Part shown: piece after piece, positions 1 through 6,893 of the stretch | Layout: every line of letters begins with the position of its first letter | Numbering within the stretch: the stretch's first letter is position 1 | NCBI GenBank assembly: GCA_903886165.1 | Contig: CAISLL010000396.1 | Location: 1 to 7,881 of the forward strand | DNA: 7,881 bases | Direction: 5' to 3' | From: an uncultured beta proteobacterium | GTDB lineage: Bacteria > Pseudomonadota > Gammaproteobacteria > Burkholderiales > Burkholderiaceae_C | Program-made: the position numbers and the translations under genes | Notes under the pieces: generated by a model | The model's input: the letters and a program-made list of their open reading frames with translations, nothing else | What the model was told of the DNA's origin: nothing | Database searches by the model: none

Positions 1-974
1 ACCAGGTCGGTCAGGTTCTGATCCAGCGTTTGCATGCCGACACTGTTGCCGGTCTGGATACTCGAATACATCTGCGCCACCTTGGCCTCACGGATCAGAT
101 TGCGGATGGCACTGGTGCCGAGCATGATTTCGTGCGCCGCCACGCGGCCCTGGCCGTCCCGGGTCTTGCACAAGGTTTGTGAAATCACTGCTTGCAAGGA
201 CTCGCTCAGCATGGCGCGCACCATTTCTTTTTCGTCTGCCGGGAACACGTCAATGATCCGGTCGATGGTCTTGGCGGCACTGGAGGTGTGCAGCGTGCCA
301 AATACCAGGTGACCGGTCTCGGCGGCTGTCATGGCCAGGCGAATGGTCTCCAGATCGCGCATTTCACCCACCAGAATGCAGTCCGGGTCCTCGCGCAGGG
401 CCGAGCGCAGGGCGGCTGCAAAGGTTTTGGTGTGCGGCCCGACTTCGCGCTGGTTGACCAGGCATTTCTTTGACTCATGGACGAACTCGATCGGATCCTC
501 CACGGTGAGGATATGGCCAAACTCGTTCTCGTTCAAGTAGTTCACCATGGCCGCCAGTGTGGTGGACTTGCCCGAGCCGGTGGGGCCGGTCACCAGTACC
601 ATGCCGCGTGGCTTCATCGCCAGATCGGCAAAAATTTTGGGGGCGTTGAGCTGCTCCAGCGTCAGGATCTTGCTGGGAATGGTCCGGAACACCGCTCCGG
701 CGCCACGCTGGTGGTTGAAGGCATTGACCCGAAAACGCGCCAACCCGTCAATCTCGAAAGAAAAGTCAATTTCAAGAAACTCTTCATACTGTTTTCGCTG
801 TGAATCGGTCATGATGTCATACACCATGGCATGCACCTGCTTGTGCTCAAGCGGCTCCACGTTCAACCGCCGCACATCCCCATGCACACGGATCATGGGC
901 GGCAGCCCGGCCGACAAGTGCAAGTCAGATGCCTTGTTCTTTACGCTGAATGCCAGCAACTGGGTGATGTCCAC
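1..974 (-). CDS. pilT: PilT, type IV pilus retraction ATPase (3' end outside the window)
   Basis: PilT is the cytoplasmic hexameric ATPase that powers pilus retraction and twitching motility. The reading frame starts with GTG at 974 and stays open to the left edge, giving 324 of the usual roughly 345 residues. The start is set by the conserved opening DITQLLAFSVKNKASDLHLS and by an AAGGG ribosome site five bases upstream. Visible landmarks: an N-terminal PAS-like domain (about 1-100); Walker A GPTGSGKST at 130-138 with Lys136; Asp box VEDPIEF with Glu159 and Glu163; Walker B LVGEMRD with Glu204; His box GHLVFGTLHT with His222 and His229; and AIRNLIRE at 289-296. These positions match the numbering of known PilT proteins, so no insertion or deletion is apparent. 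It diverges from yggS across 46 bases, too short for two separate full promoters outside coding sequence. A downstream pilU is likely but outside the window. Confidence 0.97.
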   Translation of the reverse strand, partial: MDITQLLAFSVKNKASDLHLSAGLPPMIRVHGDVRRLNVEPLEHKQVHAMVYDIMTDSQRKQYEEFLEIDFSFEIDGLARFRVNAFNHQRGAGAVFRTIPSKILTLEQLNAPKIFADLAMKPRGMVLVTGPTGSGKSTTLAAMVNYLNENEFGHILTVEDPIEFVHESKKCLVNQREVGPHTKTFAAALRSALREDPDCILVGEMRDLETIRLAMTAAETGHLVFGTLHTSSAAKTIDRIIDVFPADEKEMVRAMLSESLQAVISQTLCKTRDGQGRVAAHEIMLGTSAIRNLIREAKVAQMYSSIQTGNSVGMQTLDQNLTDL

Positions 975-1020
975 AAGAGCCCTTTGGGTTGGTTGCAATG
1001 TTTGTTACGCTCACGCAATT

Positions 1021-1713
1021 ATGACCATGATTCAATCCCGGCTCGAGGCCGTGCGTGATCGCATTCACGCCGCCTGTGTTGCCAGCGGTCGTGCTCCAGA
1101 AAGCGTGACACTGCTGGCTGTTTCCAAGACCTTTGGCCCGCACGAGGTGCAGGAGGCGTTTGCTGCCGGGCAATGCACCTTTGGTGAGAACTACATACAG
1201 GAAGCGGTGCAAAAAATCACCGCCCTTGCGCACTTGAACCTGCAGTGGCACTGTATCGGCCCGGTTCAGAGCAACAAGACCCGCCTTGTCGCGCAGCACT
1301 TTGACTGGGTGCAGACGGTGGATCGCCTCAAGATTGCGCAGCGCCTGAGTGAGCAGCGCCCTGCGGGTTTGCCGCCCATCCAGGTGTGTGTTCAGGTCAA
1401 TGTGGACGCCGGCCCGACCAAGTCGGGCGTGTTGCCGGCAGACCTTCCGGCGCTCGCCAGAGAGGTTGCGAAGCTGCCGCGTTTGTCTTTGCGCGGATTG
1501 ATGTGCATTCCTGAGCCAGCTTCAAATTTTGTAGCGGCTTGTGTCTTATTTAAAAGGGCTAGGGGCCTATTTGATGCATTAAATGAAGAAGGGCTGGCGC
1601 TTGACACCCTGTCGATGGGCATGAGTGACGACATGGAGGCTGCGATTGCTTCGGGAAGCACCATGGTCCGGGTGGGCACTGCCATCTTCGGTGGACGGCA
1701 TTACCCCGCCTGA
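1021..1713 (+). CDS. yggS: YggS/PLPBP family pyridoxal-phosphate homeostasis protein
   Basis: This is a cytosolic fold-type III PLP-binding protein, with no established catalytic activity, that buffers pyridoxal phosphate. The protein has 230 residues, normal for the family. PLP lysine is Lys36 in LLAVSKTF; the family signatures FGENYIQEA (54-62), WHCIGPVQSNK (76-86) and SMGMSDDM with a VRVGTAIFG tail (198-223) are all present. Cys78 in WHCIGP replaces the more usual Phe. The ATG at 1021 is chosen because MTMIQSRLEAVRDRI matches the expected N terminus. An ATG two codons later is equally possible, and neither has a clear Shine-Dalgarno. The frame remains open far upstream, antisense to pilT, and that part is a shadow. 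Codons about 168-189 are markedly A+T-rich and look like an embedded repeat (separate entry), yet the length and both flanking motifs are intact, so the gene is probably functional. It may be monocistronic, since a decayed stretch follows. Confidence 0.95.
   Translation: MTMIQSRLEAVRDRIHAACVASGRAPESVTLLAVSKTFGPHEVQEAFAAGQCTFGENYIQEAVQKITALAHLNLQWHCIGPVQSNKTRLVAQHFDWVQTVDRLKIAQRLSEQRPAGLPPIQVCVQVNVDAGPTKSGVLPADLPALAREVAKLPRLSLRGLMCIPEPASNFVAACVLFKRARGLFDALNEEGLALDTLSMGMSDDMEAAIASGSTMVRVGTAIFGGRHYPA
1521..1588. repeat. A+T-rich stretch inside yggS resembling a Comamonadaceae dispersed repeat
   Basis: Sixty-eight bases count by hand to about 37% G+C inside an otherwise G+C-rich gene. The core pieces GTAGCGGCTTGTG (1531-1543) and AAGGGCTAGGGGCC (1553-1566) resemble a short repeat I recall from Comamonadaceae genomes, built around GTAGCTGCTTGCGC and AAGGGCTAGAGGCC. 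That identity is from memory, not a search. The stretch is translated in the yggS frame as part of the segment NFVAACVLFKRARGLFDAL, without a stop and without changing the usual protein length. No second full copy was found in this window. Confidence 0.5.
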
Positions 1714-2047
1714 GCGGTCAGGCTGGCCCCAGCACAGGTAGCTTGGCATGGCAAATCGCTCAAAGCCCGGTGTGAACGAATCCACGGGCACCAGTCTGGC
1801 TCCGATGGAAAAACTGCTCGGCATGGTTTCCAGGAACGACGCCTGCACCGAGTCCGCCACCAGCACGTCACCCAGAATTCCACTGAGCTGGCTTCTGTTA
1901 TTCCTGTGCCCTGCACGCGCACCGTGGCTGGCCAATGTGCTGCTTGCGGTCTGGGCGATCACTTGCGCCCCAGGCCCTTGATGAAAATCAACGCAACAGA
2001 CTGTGCTGCGAACTACAGTGAGTACGCATTGGCAACCTCGAGCCACC
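1714..2047. other. 334-base stretch without a recognisable gene; possible decayed minus-strand coding
   Basis: No gene here matches a family I recognise. On the minus strand an open frame spans 2049 to 1579, but it overlaps the end of yggS and its first third looks non-coding. The part from about 1890 down to 1720 has coding-like G+C-rich third positions and reads plausibly as protein (for example DVLVADSVQASFLETMPSSF, then ARLVPVDSFTPGFERFAMPS). A LysR-effector-like C terminus is one weak guess from the LVPV...YLCW spacing. No ribosome site, start or proper stop belongs to it, so it would be a relic if real. On the plus strand nothing convincing is seen, and I see no terminator with a U tract after yggS. 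Confidence 0.35.
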
Positions 2048-2247
2048 ATGAAAATTCTTGTACCTTCCGACGGTTCTGACCTGGCCCTGGACGCCGTGCG
2101 CCATGCGCTTTACCTGCAGCGCTGCGGCTTGCAGGCCAGCTTTGTGCTGGCCACGGCGCAGGAGCCAACCCTTGTCTATGAGATGATCCTTGCGCCCGCT
2201 GCCGAGGTGTGCCGGTCACCATCGTCAAGCATGCGCAGGTGGATTGA
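2048..2247 (+). pseudogene. Universal stress protein (UspA family), disrupted by internal deletion and frame change
   Basis: UspA-family proteins are cytoplasmic, usually dimeric, stress-induced alpha/beta proteins of about 145 residues. The first 54 codons read as a clean UspA N terminus (MKILVPSDGSDLALDAVRHA, then FVLATAQEP and LVYEMILAP). At about 2206-2211 this joins directly to the typical UspA C-terminal strand VPVTIVKHAQVD followed by TGA at 2245-2247, but in another frame (the C-terminal GTG is at 2209). About 80-90 central residues, including the GxxGxGG(S) nucleotide-binding loop, are missing. The original frame runs on to a stop at 2261-2263 with unrelated residues. No strong Shine-Dalgarno precedes the ATG. 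The next gene, the antiporter, lies 152 bases downstream on the same strand; a stress-protein/antiporter pairing is plausible but unproven. A sequencing or assembly error could mimic the junction, but loss of that many residues makes a true deletion more likely. Confidence 0.85.
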
Positions 2248-2399
2248 CGGGGTTTTCAGCTGATGGTGGGTGATGGCCTGGGGTGCGGCAGCGCAACGGC
2301 GGCGGCCGTCGGTTCGTTGGCGCACATTCAAAGCTTCTGTTCTCCCTTAAGCTGCGCCCCATCGAAACGATTTCCGACACCCTCGCCGTTGCCACATCG

Positions 2400-3773
2400 A
2401 TGACCAACGCCCAATGGTTTTTGCTGGTGGGTGGCTTGTTGCTGGCCAGGGGCTTGATGGCCTCGTTGCTGAAGCACCTGCCGGTCACGCCGGCCATCGT
2501 CTATCTGTTGGTGGGCTTGCTGGTGGGGCCAACGGTGCTCAATGTGTTTCATTTCAACCCGCTCAAGGAATCCGCGTTGCTGGAGACCTTGACCGAAGTG
2601 GTGGTGCTGATTTCACTGTTTTCAGCCGGCGTCAAAATGCCGACACCGGTCAACTTTGCACGTTGGCGCGCACCGGTGTTGCTGGCCACGGTGTCGATGG
2701 CGGCCAGTGTCGGGCTGATCACTGCGTTTGCCCTTTACTTCCTTGACCTGCCGCTGGGTGCCGGAGTTTTGCTGGGTGCCATCTTGGCGCCGACAGACCC
2801 GGTGCTGGCCACCGACGTGCAAACCCGCCACCCCGATGACCGCGACCAATTGCGCTTTACCCTGACCTGTGAGGCTGGCATGAATGACGGCAGCGCTTTC
2901 CCGTTTGTCATGCTGGGCCTGGGCCTGCTCGGCCTGCACGACCTGGGGGATGCCGGCCAGCGCTGGGTGCTGGTTGATGTGCTGTGGGCCACCGTGGCCG
3001 GTATCGCGATTGGCGTCACTGCAGGCGTGGCACTGGCCCATGTCGGGCACAAATTGCGTGGTCACCCGCCCCAGCATGCACTCATGAACGACTTTCTGGG
3101 CTTGGGCCTGATTGGCGTGGTGTACGGCCAGAGTGTGTCGGTGGATGCCTGGGGGTTTTTGGCCGTGTTTTTTGCCGGCGTGGCGCTGCGTCAGACCGAA
3201 CTGAAACTCATCGGTGCGGCCCCATCCCTGTCTGGCACGGCGGCGAATGCAGGTTCAGGCGCGCCCGCGCCGGCGGGATCAGCGGCAGCTGCCAGTGAGG
3301 TGGTCCTGGCGGGTGCGCCAAGCGTTGCAGCCCATCAGCCGCAGGTCGACCCGGCGGCCACCATCAGCGCGCGTTCGCTGGTTTTCAAGGAGCACCTGGA
3401 ACGGCTCTCGGAGCTGCTGCTGGTGTTGCTGATTGGTGGCACGCTGTTTGCCAGTTCATGGAGCTTGCGCGCCGTGGCGCTGGCGCTGTTTTTGTTTGTG
3501 GTGGTGCGCCCATTCAGCGTCTTGCTGGGCTTGGCGGGCACCGGCACCAGCTGGCGCATTCGTGGCTTGGTGGGCTGGTTTGGCGTGCGCGGCATTGGCT
3601 CGCTGTATTACCTGATGTACGCCATCCAGCACGGCCTGCCCGAGCCGCTGGCGCTGGAATTCATTGAGCTGACGTTGATTGTGGTGACGCTGTCAATTTT
3701 TGTGCACGGCATCAGCGTCAAGCCGTTGATGGCGCGATTCTGGAAGAACCGCAGGCCGATGGCAGGTCCGTAG
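2400..3773 (+). CDS. CPA1-type Na+(K+)/H+ antiporter (sodium/hydrogen exchanger family)
   Basis: This is an inner-membrane monovalent cation/proton antiporter of 457 residues with about a dozen hydrophobic segments. Signature residues are present: GAILAPTDPVLATD with Thr132-Asp133, EAGMNDGSAFP with Asn162-Asp163 (ion-site region), and GWFGVRGIGSLYY with Arg397 near the C terminus. The frame is open from 2283, but the ATG at 2400 is preferred because the first membrane helix begins at once (MTNAQWFLLVGGLLLARGLM) and the upstream codons look non-coding. No convincing Shine-Dalgarno precedes it. Oddity: residues about 275-325 form an Ala/Gly/Ser/Pro-rich, low-complexity segment between two membrane regions, probably a cytoplasmic or periplasmic loop. 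Transported ion (Na+, K+ or Ca2+) cannot be told from the sequence. Both neighbours are broken genes, uspA-like upstream and hepT-like four bases downstream on the other strand. Confidence 0.9.
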   Translation: MTNAQWFLLVGGLLLARGLMASLLKHLPVTPAIVYLLVGLLVGPTVLNVFHFNPLKESALLETLTEVVVLISLFSAGVKMPTPVNFARWRAPVLLATVSMAASVGLITAFALYFLDLPLGAGVLLGAILAPTDPVLATDVQTRHPDDRDQLRFTLTCEAGMNDGSAFPFVMLGLGLLGLHDLGDAGQRWVLVDVLWATVAGIAIGVTAGVALAHVGHKLRGHPPQHALMNDFLGLGLIGVVYGQSVSVDAWGFLAVFFAGVALRQTELKLIGAAPSLSGTAANAGSGAPAPAGSAAAASEVVLAGAPSVAAHQPQVDPAATISARSLVFKEHLERLSELLLVLLIGGTLFASSWSLRAVALALFLFVVVRPFSVLLGLAGTGTSWRIRGLVGWFGVRGIGSLYYLMYAIQHGLPEPLALEFIELTLIVVTLSIFVHGISVKPLMARFWKNRRPMAGP

Positions 3774-3777
3774 CTGC

Positions 3778-4007
3778 TTAAAGCCATTGACGGATCGCGG
3801 GCAATTGCTCGATCAGGTCAGGTAAGGCGGTTTGACTCGTTTCCCACTTGGTGTCAGGGTTGATTTCGCAGTAACCATGTGCCATGTGATTGCGCACGCC
3901 TTTAATGCGTCGCCATGAGACTTAGGGTGCAAGTTTGCAAAAGCCGGTTCACCCTCGATCAACTTGGTTGCCTCTTTACCAAGAACGATGAGGTTAGTAA
4001 AGTTATA
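3778..4007 (-). pseudogene. hepT: HepT-like (DUF86) toxin remnant, N-terminally truncated and frameshifted
   Basis: HepT proteins are HEPN-fold toxins or RNases paired with an MntA nucleotidyltransferase antitoxin. On the minus strand, codons from 4007 to about 3924 read YNFTNLIVLGKEATKLIEG then EPAFANLHP, the central HepT helix. From about 3921 a different frame continues SWRRIKGVRNHMAHGYCEIN and ends in ALPDLIEQLPAIRQWL at TAA 3780-3778. The HEPN signature R-x4-H-x-Y is present as RNHMAHGY. Restoring one base between 3923 and 3924 (CCT-nAA-GTC, HP-x-V-SWRR) rejoins the two halves, so a one-base deletion is the likely lesion. Roughly the first 45 residues are absent: the fragment begins at the stop codon of the ABC1 kinase gene. 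No mntA partner is present. The remnant fills the space between two unrelated convergent genes, so it is a relic of a mobile or lost module. Confidence 0.82.
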
Positions 4008-5328
4008 GCATGCCGTCCAGCAGCTGCCGCACATTCACCCGCGCCCTGAGGCGGGCTGCCAGCAAATACAAGCCGCCCAGCTTGCGGTGCAAAAACAGGG
4101 TGTCAATCGGCGGGATGTGCCAGAAATCACGGTCCTGGCCCAGCGCCATGCCGGCGTCGCGCAGGCGCTGGACCATGTCGGAGTTGCCAAAGTCGAAGTC
4201 GCCTGGATGACGCAACGGCTCCAGCGCCATCTCGAACATGTCTAGCACTGCCGTTTGGTGGTTGGGACGGGTGTTGGCATCAAAATAGCCAATGGCCAGC
4301 CCCGCCTGCGCCATGGCGGCGCGGTCCCCCGCAACGGTCGCCCGCATCAGCCGCCGGTAGGCTTGGCCAAAGGCGGGTGTAAAACGGCGGGTGGCGCCGA
4401 AGTCAAGCAGGATCAGTTGTCTGCTCTTTGGGTCAAAGCGGTAGTTGGCGAAATTGGGGTCGGTTTGCATCAGCCCAAATTCAAACAACTCCCGAAACAG
4501 CAGACCCACCAACAGGCTGACGATGTGGTTCCGCTCAGCTTGCGGCGCGGTGCTCATGGACTCAATGGGCACCCCACCCACAAATGACATGGCCAGCACA
4601 TTTTTGGTCGTCAAGTCCGCGTGCAATGCGGGCACCACAAACTCCGGCACGCCCGCCAGCAACTCGGCAAAACGTTGCAGGTGTGCACCCTCAGCCTGGT
4701 AATCAGCTTCTTCACGCAACTGGCGTTTGGCCTCTGCCAACAGTGGCGAAATGTCGAGTGTTTTAGGCAGCAGGCCTGACAGGCGCAGAAGCGAGGCCAC
4801 GTTGTTCACATCGCTGCTGATGCTTTTACGCACGCCAGGGTACTGAATCTTGATGGCCAGGTCACGTCCGTCTTTGGTGGTGGCACGGTGCACCTGCCCG
4901 ATCGACGCGGCTGCAATCGGCACAAACGAAAACGGTCCAAAACGCTGTTGCCACCTGGCACCCCAGTTGGCAGTCAGCACGGCCTGCACCTGGCGTTGCG
5001 GCATGGCGTGGGCGTCAGAGCGCAAACGCGCCAGAATCGCTGCCATCTCGGGCGGCAGCAGGTCACCCGCGTCCATCGAGAGCAATTGTCCAACTTTCAT
5101 GGCGGCCCCACGCATCTGCGCCAGTTGCTGCGCAACCTTGAGGGCATTGGCCGGCGTCAGCAGCAGGTCACTCAAGTTGGGCCGTTTGCCCTGGGCCAGT
5201 TGGCGCGCACCCGCCACCAGCATGTTGCCGGCAACACCCGTGGCCATGCCACCCAGGCGGACCAGGCGCGAAAAACGGTTGCTGGGAACGGGCGAACTTG
5301 CCGGCTCCGGCGATTTTTGGGTGACCAT
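4003..5328 (-). CDS. ABC1/UbiB (COQ8/ADCK-like) atypical kinase family protein
   Basis: Members are protein-kinase-like ATPases, the best known (COQ8/UbiB) being required for ubiquinone biosynthesis. The protein has 441 residues. Motifs in order: KxGQ motif AAMKVGQLLSMDAGD (Lys78 to Gln81); Ala-rich loop AAASIGQVHRA (139-149) replacing the usual glycine-rich loop; LAIKIQYPG with Lys160; EADYQAE (207-213); TDPNFAN with Asp290 and Asn295; and LLDFGATR with Asp309 of the DFG motif. All catalytic and family residues are present; the only mild change is Ala294 where Gly is common. The ATG at 5328 is preferred over upstream starts because AGGG lies five bases before it. No C-terminal hydrophobic pair like that of true UbiB is evident, so it is probably the COQ8-type soluble paralogue, not ubiB itself. 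It is last in a five-gene run, 58 bases after the TerB-like gene. Substrate is unknown. Confidence 0.93.
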   Translation of the reverse strand: MVTQKSPEPASSPVPSNRFSRLVRLGGMATGVAGNMLVAGARQLAQGKRPNLSDLLLTPANALKVAQQLAQMRGAAMKVGQLLSMDAGDLLPPEMAAILARLRSDAHAMPQRQVQAVLTANWGARWQQRFGPFSFVPIAAASIGQVHRATTKDGRDLAIKIQYPGVRKSISSDVNNVASLLRLSGLLPKTLDISPLLAEAKRQLREEADYQAEGAHLQRFAELLAGVPEFVVPALHADLTTKNVLAMSFVGGVPIESMSTAPQAERNHIVSLLVGLLFRELFEFGLMQTDPNFANYRFDPKSRQLILLDFGATRRFTPAFGQAYRRLMRATVAGDRAAMAQAGLAIGYFDANTRPNHQTAVLDMFEMALEPLRHPGDFDFGNSDMVQRLRDAGMALGQDRDFWHIPPIDTLFLHRKLGGLYLLAARLRARVNVRQLLDGML

Positions 5329-5386
5329 GGTGCCCTGATTACGGCACAACACGGGTAGCCCTTGCTTCGTGACTGACTTTGCGAGG

Positions 5387-5827
5387 TCAGGGCGATCCGG
5401 GTTGCGGCGCGAGCACTGGATCAAACGCGCCCAACATGTGGTGATGCAGGCCCCAATGCGCCACCGCAGCAATCAGGACAATCGATTCACCCTCGGCCAC
5501 ATGGTCATCAACTTCGGCCAGCTTGACGCACAGGTCCAGAACTTTGCGGCGAAGTGCGGGGTCATCAATCTCGCCCATCAGTTCCTCCAGCACGAATTCA
5601 TCCACCGGGCATGCATGGCCGTAGGCCAGCTGGTTGCTCGACAACAAGTCTGCGCAAAAGGTGTCAAAGATTGCGTGCATGGCATCGCGCGGTAGGCCAA
5701 TTTGCCGATGCACCGCAAGATCATCCAGCAGGGCAAGCTCAGCCTCGCCAATATCACCGTCGGCGATGAGTGTCAGTGCCACGATGCGGGCTGCGGCCTG
5801 TGGGCTGTTTTTTGGATAAGTGCGCAT
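5387..5827 (-). CDS. TerB-like (tellurite-resistance TerB fold) helical protein
   Basis: TerB-fold proteins are all-helical cytoplasmic domains, some of which bind metal ions; this one has 146 residues and no membrane segment. Two acidic repeats typical of the fold are visible: LIADGDIGEAEL (about 20-31) and AEVDDHVAEGE (104-114), each an acidic turn followed by a helix. The ATG at 5827 gives the start MRTYPKNSPQAAARIVAL, which I recall for this family in Burkholderiales. A GTG at 5872, overlapping the end of the preceding zinc-ribbon gene, would add 15 residues and could be used through translational coupling. Neither has a strong Shine-Dalgarno. It sits 28 bases after the zinc-ribbon gene and 58 bases before the ABC1 kinase gene, so co-transcription is likely. 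Tellurite resistance itself should not be inferred, since no other ter genes are present. Confidence 0.85.
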   Translation of the reverse strand: MRTYPKNSPQAAARIVALTLIADGDIGEAELALLDDLAVHRQIGLPRDAMHAIFDTFCADLLSSNQLAYGHACPVDEFVLEELMGEIDDPALRRKVLDLCVKLAEVDDHVAEGESIVLIAAVAHWGLHHHMLGAFDPVLAPQPGSP

Positions 5828-5855
5828 TTGAGCTTTTGTTTCTTCAATGGGGTGG

Positions 5856-6134
5856 TTAGTCAAAAATCTCACTCAGCCACGACTTCTTGCGGTTGTGCTG
5901 GTAGCGCCGCCCGTTGTGGTAGTCGGAGTCTTCAAAGTCAGGCTGTTGGCGGCTGCGTGGCGCCGGGGCAGCCACCGGTGCCACAGGCGCGACGGCGGTC
6001 GCTGCACGGTCCAGTAATTTGTCGAGCTCACCCCGATCGAGCCAGATGCCGCGGCAGGCTGGACAGTAGTCAATCTCGACACCCTGGCGGTCTGCCATCA
6101 CCAAGGTTGTGTCAGCACAGCTAGGACATTTCAT
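5856..6134 (-). CDS. TFIIB-type zinc-ribbon (zf-TFIIB) protein
   Basis: This is a small protein of 92 residues. The N-terminal half is a zinc ribbon with two Cys pairs, KCPSC (residues 2-6) and YCPACRGIWLDRGELDKLL, the standard zf-TFIIB arrangement of CPxC, spacer, CPxC and GxWLDRGEL. The C-terminal half is a Pro/Ala/Val-rich linker (VAPVAPVAAPAP) followed by an acidic stretch and a basic tail ending KKSWLSEIFD. The ATG at 6134 has GGAG seven bases upstream; a TTG four codons earlier is not needed. It is 22 bases after the BI-1 gene, within the same run. Function in bacteria is not established; nucleic-acid or protein binding through the zinc ribbon is possible. Confidence 0.9.
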   Translation of the reverse strand: MKCPSCADTTLVMADRQGVEIDYCPACRGIWLDRGELDKLLDRAATAVAPVAPVAAPAPRSRQQPDFEDSDYHNGRRYQHNRKKSWLSEIFD

Positions 6135-6156
6135 CGTTATCTCCAATCATCAAAAA

Positions 6157-6864
6157 TCAGTCGTTTGACCCGCCAAACCCAAACAGGCTAAGCAGGCTGG
6201 TGAACAAATTGAACACCGACACATACAGGCTCACAGTGGCCATCACATAATTGGTCTCGCCGCCGTTCACGATGCGGCTGGTCTCAAACAGGATCAGCCC
6301 CGCTGACAACAAAGCCACCATGGCCGACACCGCCAGACCCAGGGCTGGCATTTGCAGAAACACTGCTGCAATTCCAGCGATCAACGCAATCACCATGCCA
6401 ACAAACAGGAATCCGCCCATGAAGCTGAAGTCGCGCCGGGTCAGCAACACATAACTTGACAAGGCCAAAAAGGTGGCCCCGGTGGCCGCCAAAGCCAGCG
6501 TCACGGTTTGTGCGCCACCCGGCAAGGCCAGCGAATGCGTCAACAGCGGCCCCAGTGTGTAGCCCATGAAGCCGGTCAGGGCAAAGACGGCCGGCAAAGC
6601 CCAGGCGCTGTTTTGCAGCTTGAAGACCGCAAACAGCAAGCCAAAGTAGCCCACCAGCGTCAAGACCAACCCCGGTGCTGGCAACTGCAGCGTGAGCGTG
6701 GCCACCGCCACTCCGGCGCTGAACAGCAAGGTCATGGCCAGCAGCGCGTAGGTGTTGCGCAAGACCCGCTTGACCTGGTCTGAATGCGCGCCAGTGGCCG
6801 CTGCGGCCTGCGCCGGGTAGCGGACCTGGCCATGGGAAAACGGGGAAGAGTTGGTGTTGTTCAT
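6157..6864 (-). CDS. Bax inhibitor-1 (BI-1/YccA/YbhL) family membrane protein
   Basis: BI-1 proteins are inner-membrane proteins with about seven helices. Some leak calcium and some interact with the FtsH protease (E. coli YccA). The protein has 235 residues with a hydrophilic N terminus (about 1-34) and hydrophobic segments from about 38 to 230. The opening VKRVLRNTYALLAMTLL and the closing FETSRIVNGGETNY (193-206) then LYVSVFNLFTSLLSLFG are diagnostic for this proteobacterial branch. Where Bacillus YetJ has a pair of aspartates at its pore, this protein has Glu194 (FETSR) and a Ser in LYVSVFNLF, as is usual for this branch, so a YetJ-like calcium gate is unlikely to work the same way. ATG at 6864 has AGGA eight bases upstream. 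It lies 29 bases after the HPF-like gene and 22 bases before the zinc-ribbon gene. Confidence 0.94.
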   Translation of the reverse strand: MNNTNSSPFSHGQVRYPAQAAAATGAHSDQVKRVLRNTYALLAMTLLFSAGVAVATLTLQLPAPGLVLTLVGYFGLLFAVFKLQNSAWALPAVFALTGFMGYTLGPLLTHSLALPGGAQTVTLALAATGATFLALSSYVLLTRRDFSFMGGFLFVGMVIALIAGIAAVFLQMPALGLAVSAMVALLSAGLILFETSRIVNGGETNYVMATVSLYVSVFNLFTSLLSLFGFGGSND

Positions 6865-6893
6865 GATGATTTTCCTGAATGGTTTGTCAATAT

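Noticed and set aside
547..1020. Upstream extension of the yggS frame to 547
   Set aside because: It is antisense to well-conserved pilT and has no family similarity; the YggS N terminus starts at 1021.
1718..1740. GCTGG/CCAGC inverted repeat just after yggS as a terminator
   Set aside because: The stem is four or five bases with almost no loop and no U tract follows.
3771..3785. TAGCTGCTTAAAGCC after the antiporter, resembling one end of the repeat seen in yggS
   Set aside because: Only about nine bases match; they are part of the antiporter stop and the hepT relic's end, so coincidence is more likely.
3797..3818. Partly palindromic GATCG...GCAATTGC...CGATC as a terminator between convergent genes
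   Set aside because: The pairing is interrupted, there is no U tract on either strand, and the sequence is accounted for by the hepT remnant.
5872..5872. GTG start for the TerB-like gene overlapping the zinc-ribbon gene
   Set aside because: The added 15 residues do not look like the family; the ATG at 5827 gives the expected N terminus. Coupling cannot be excluded.
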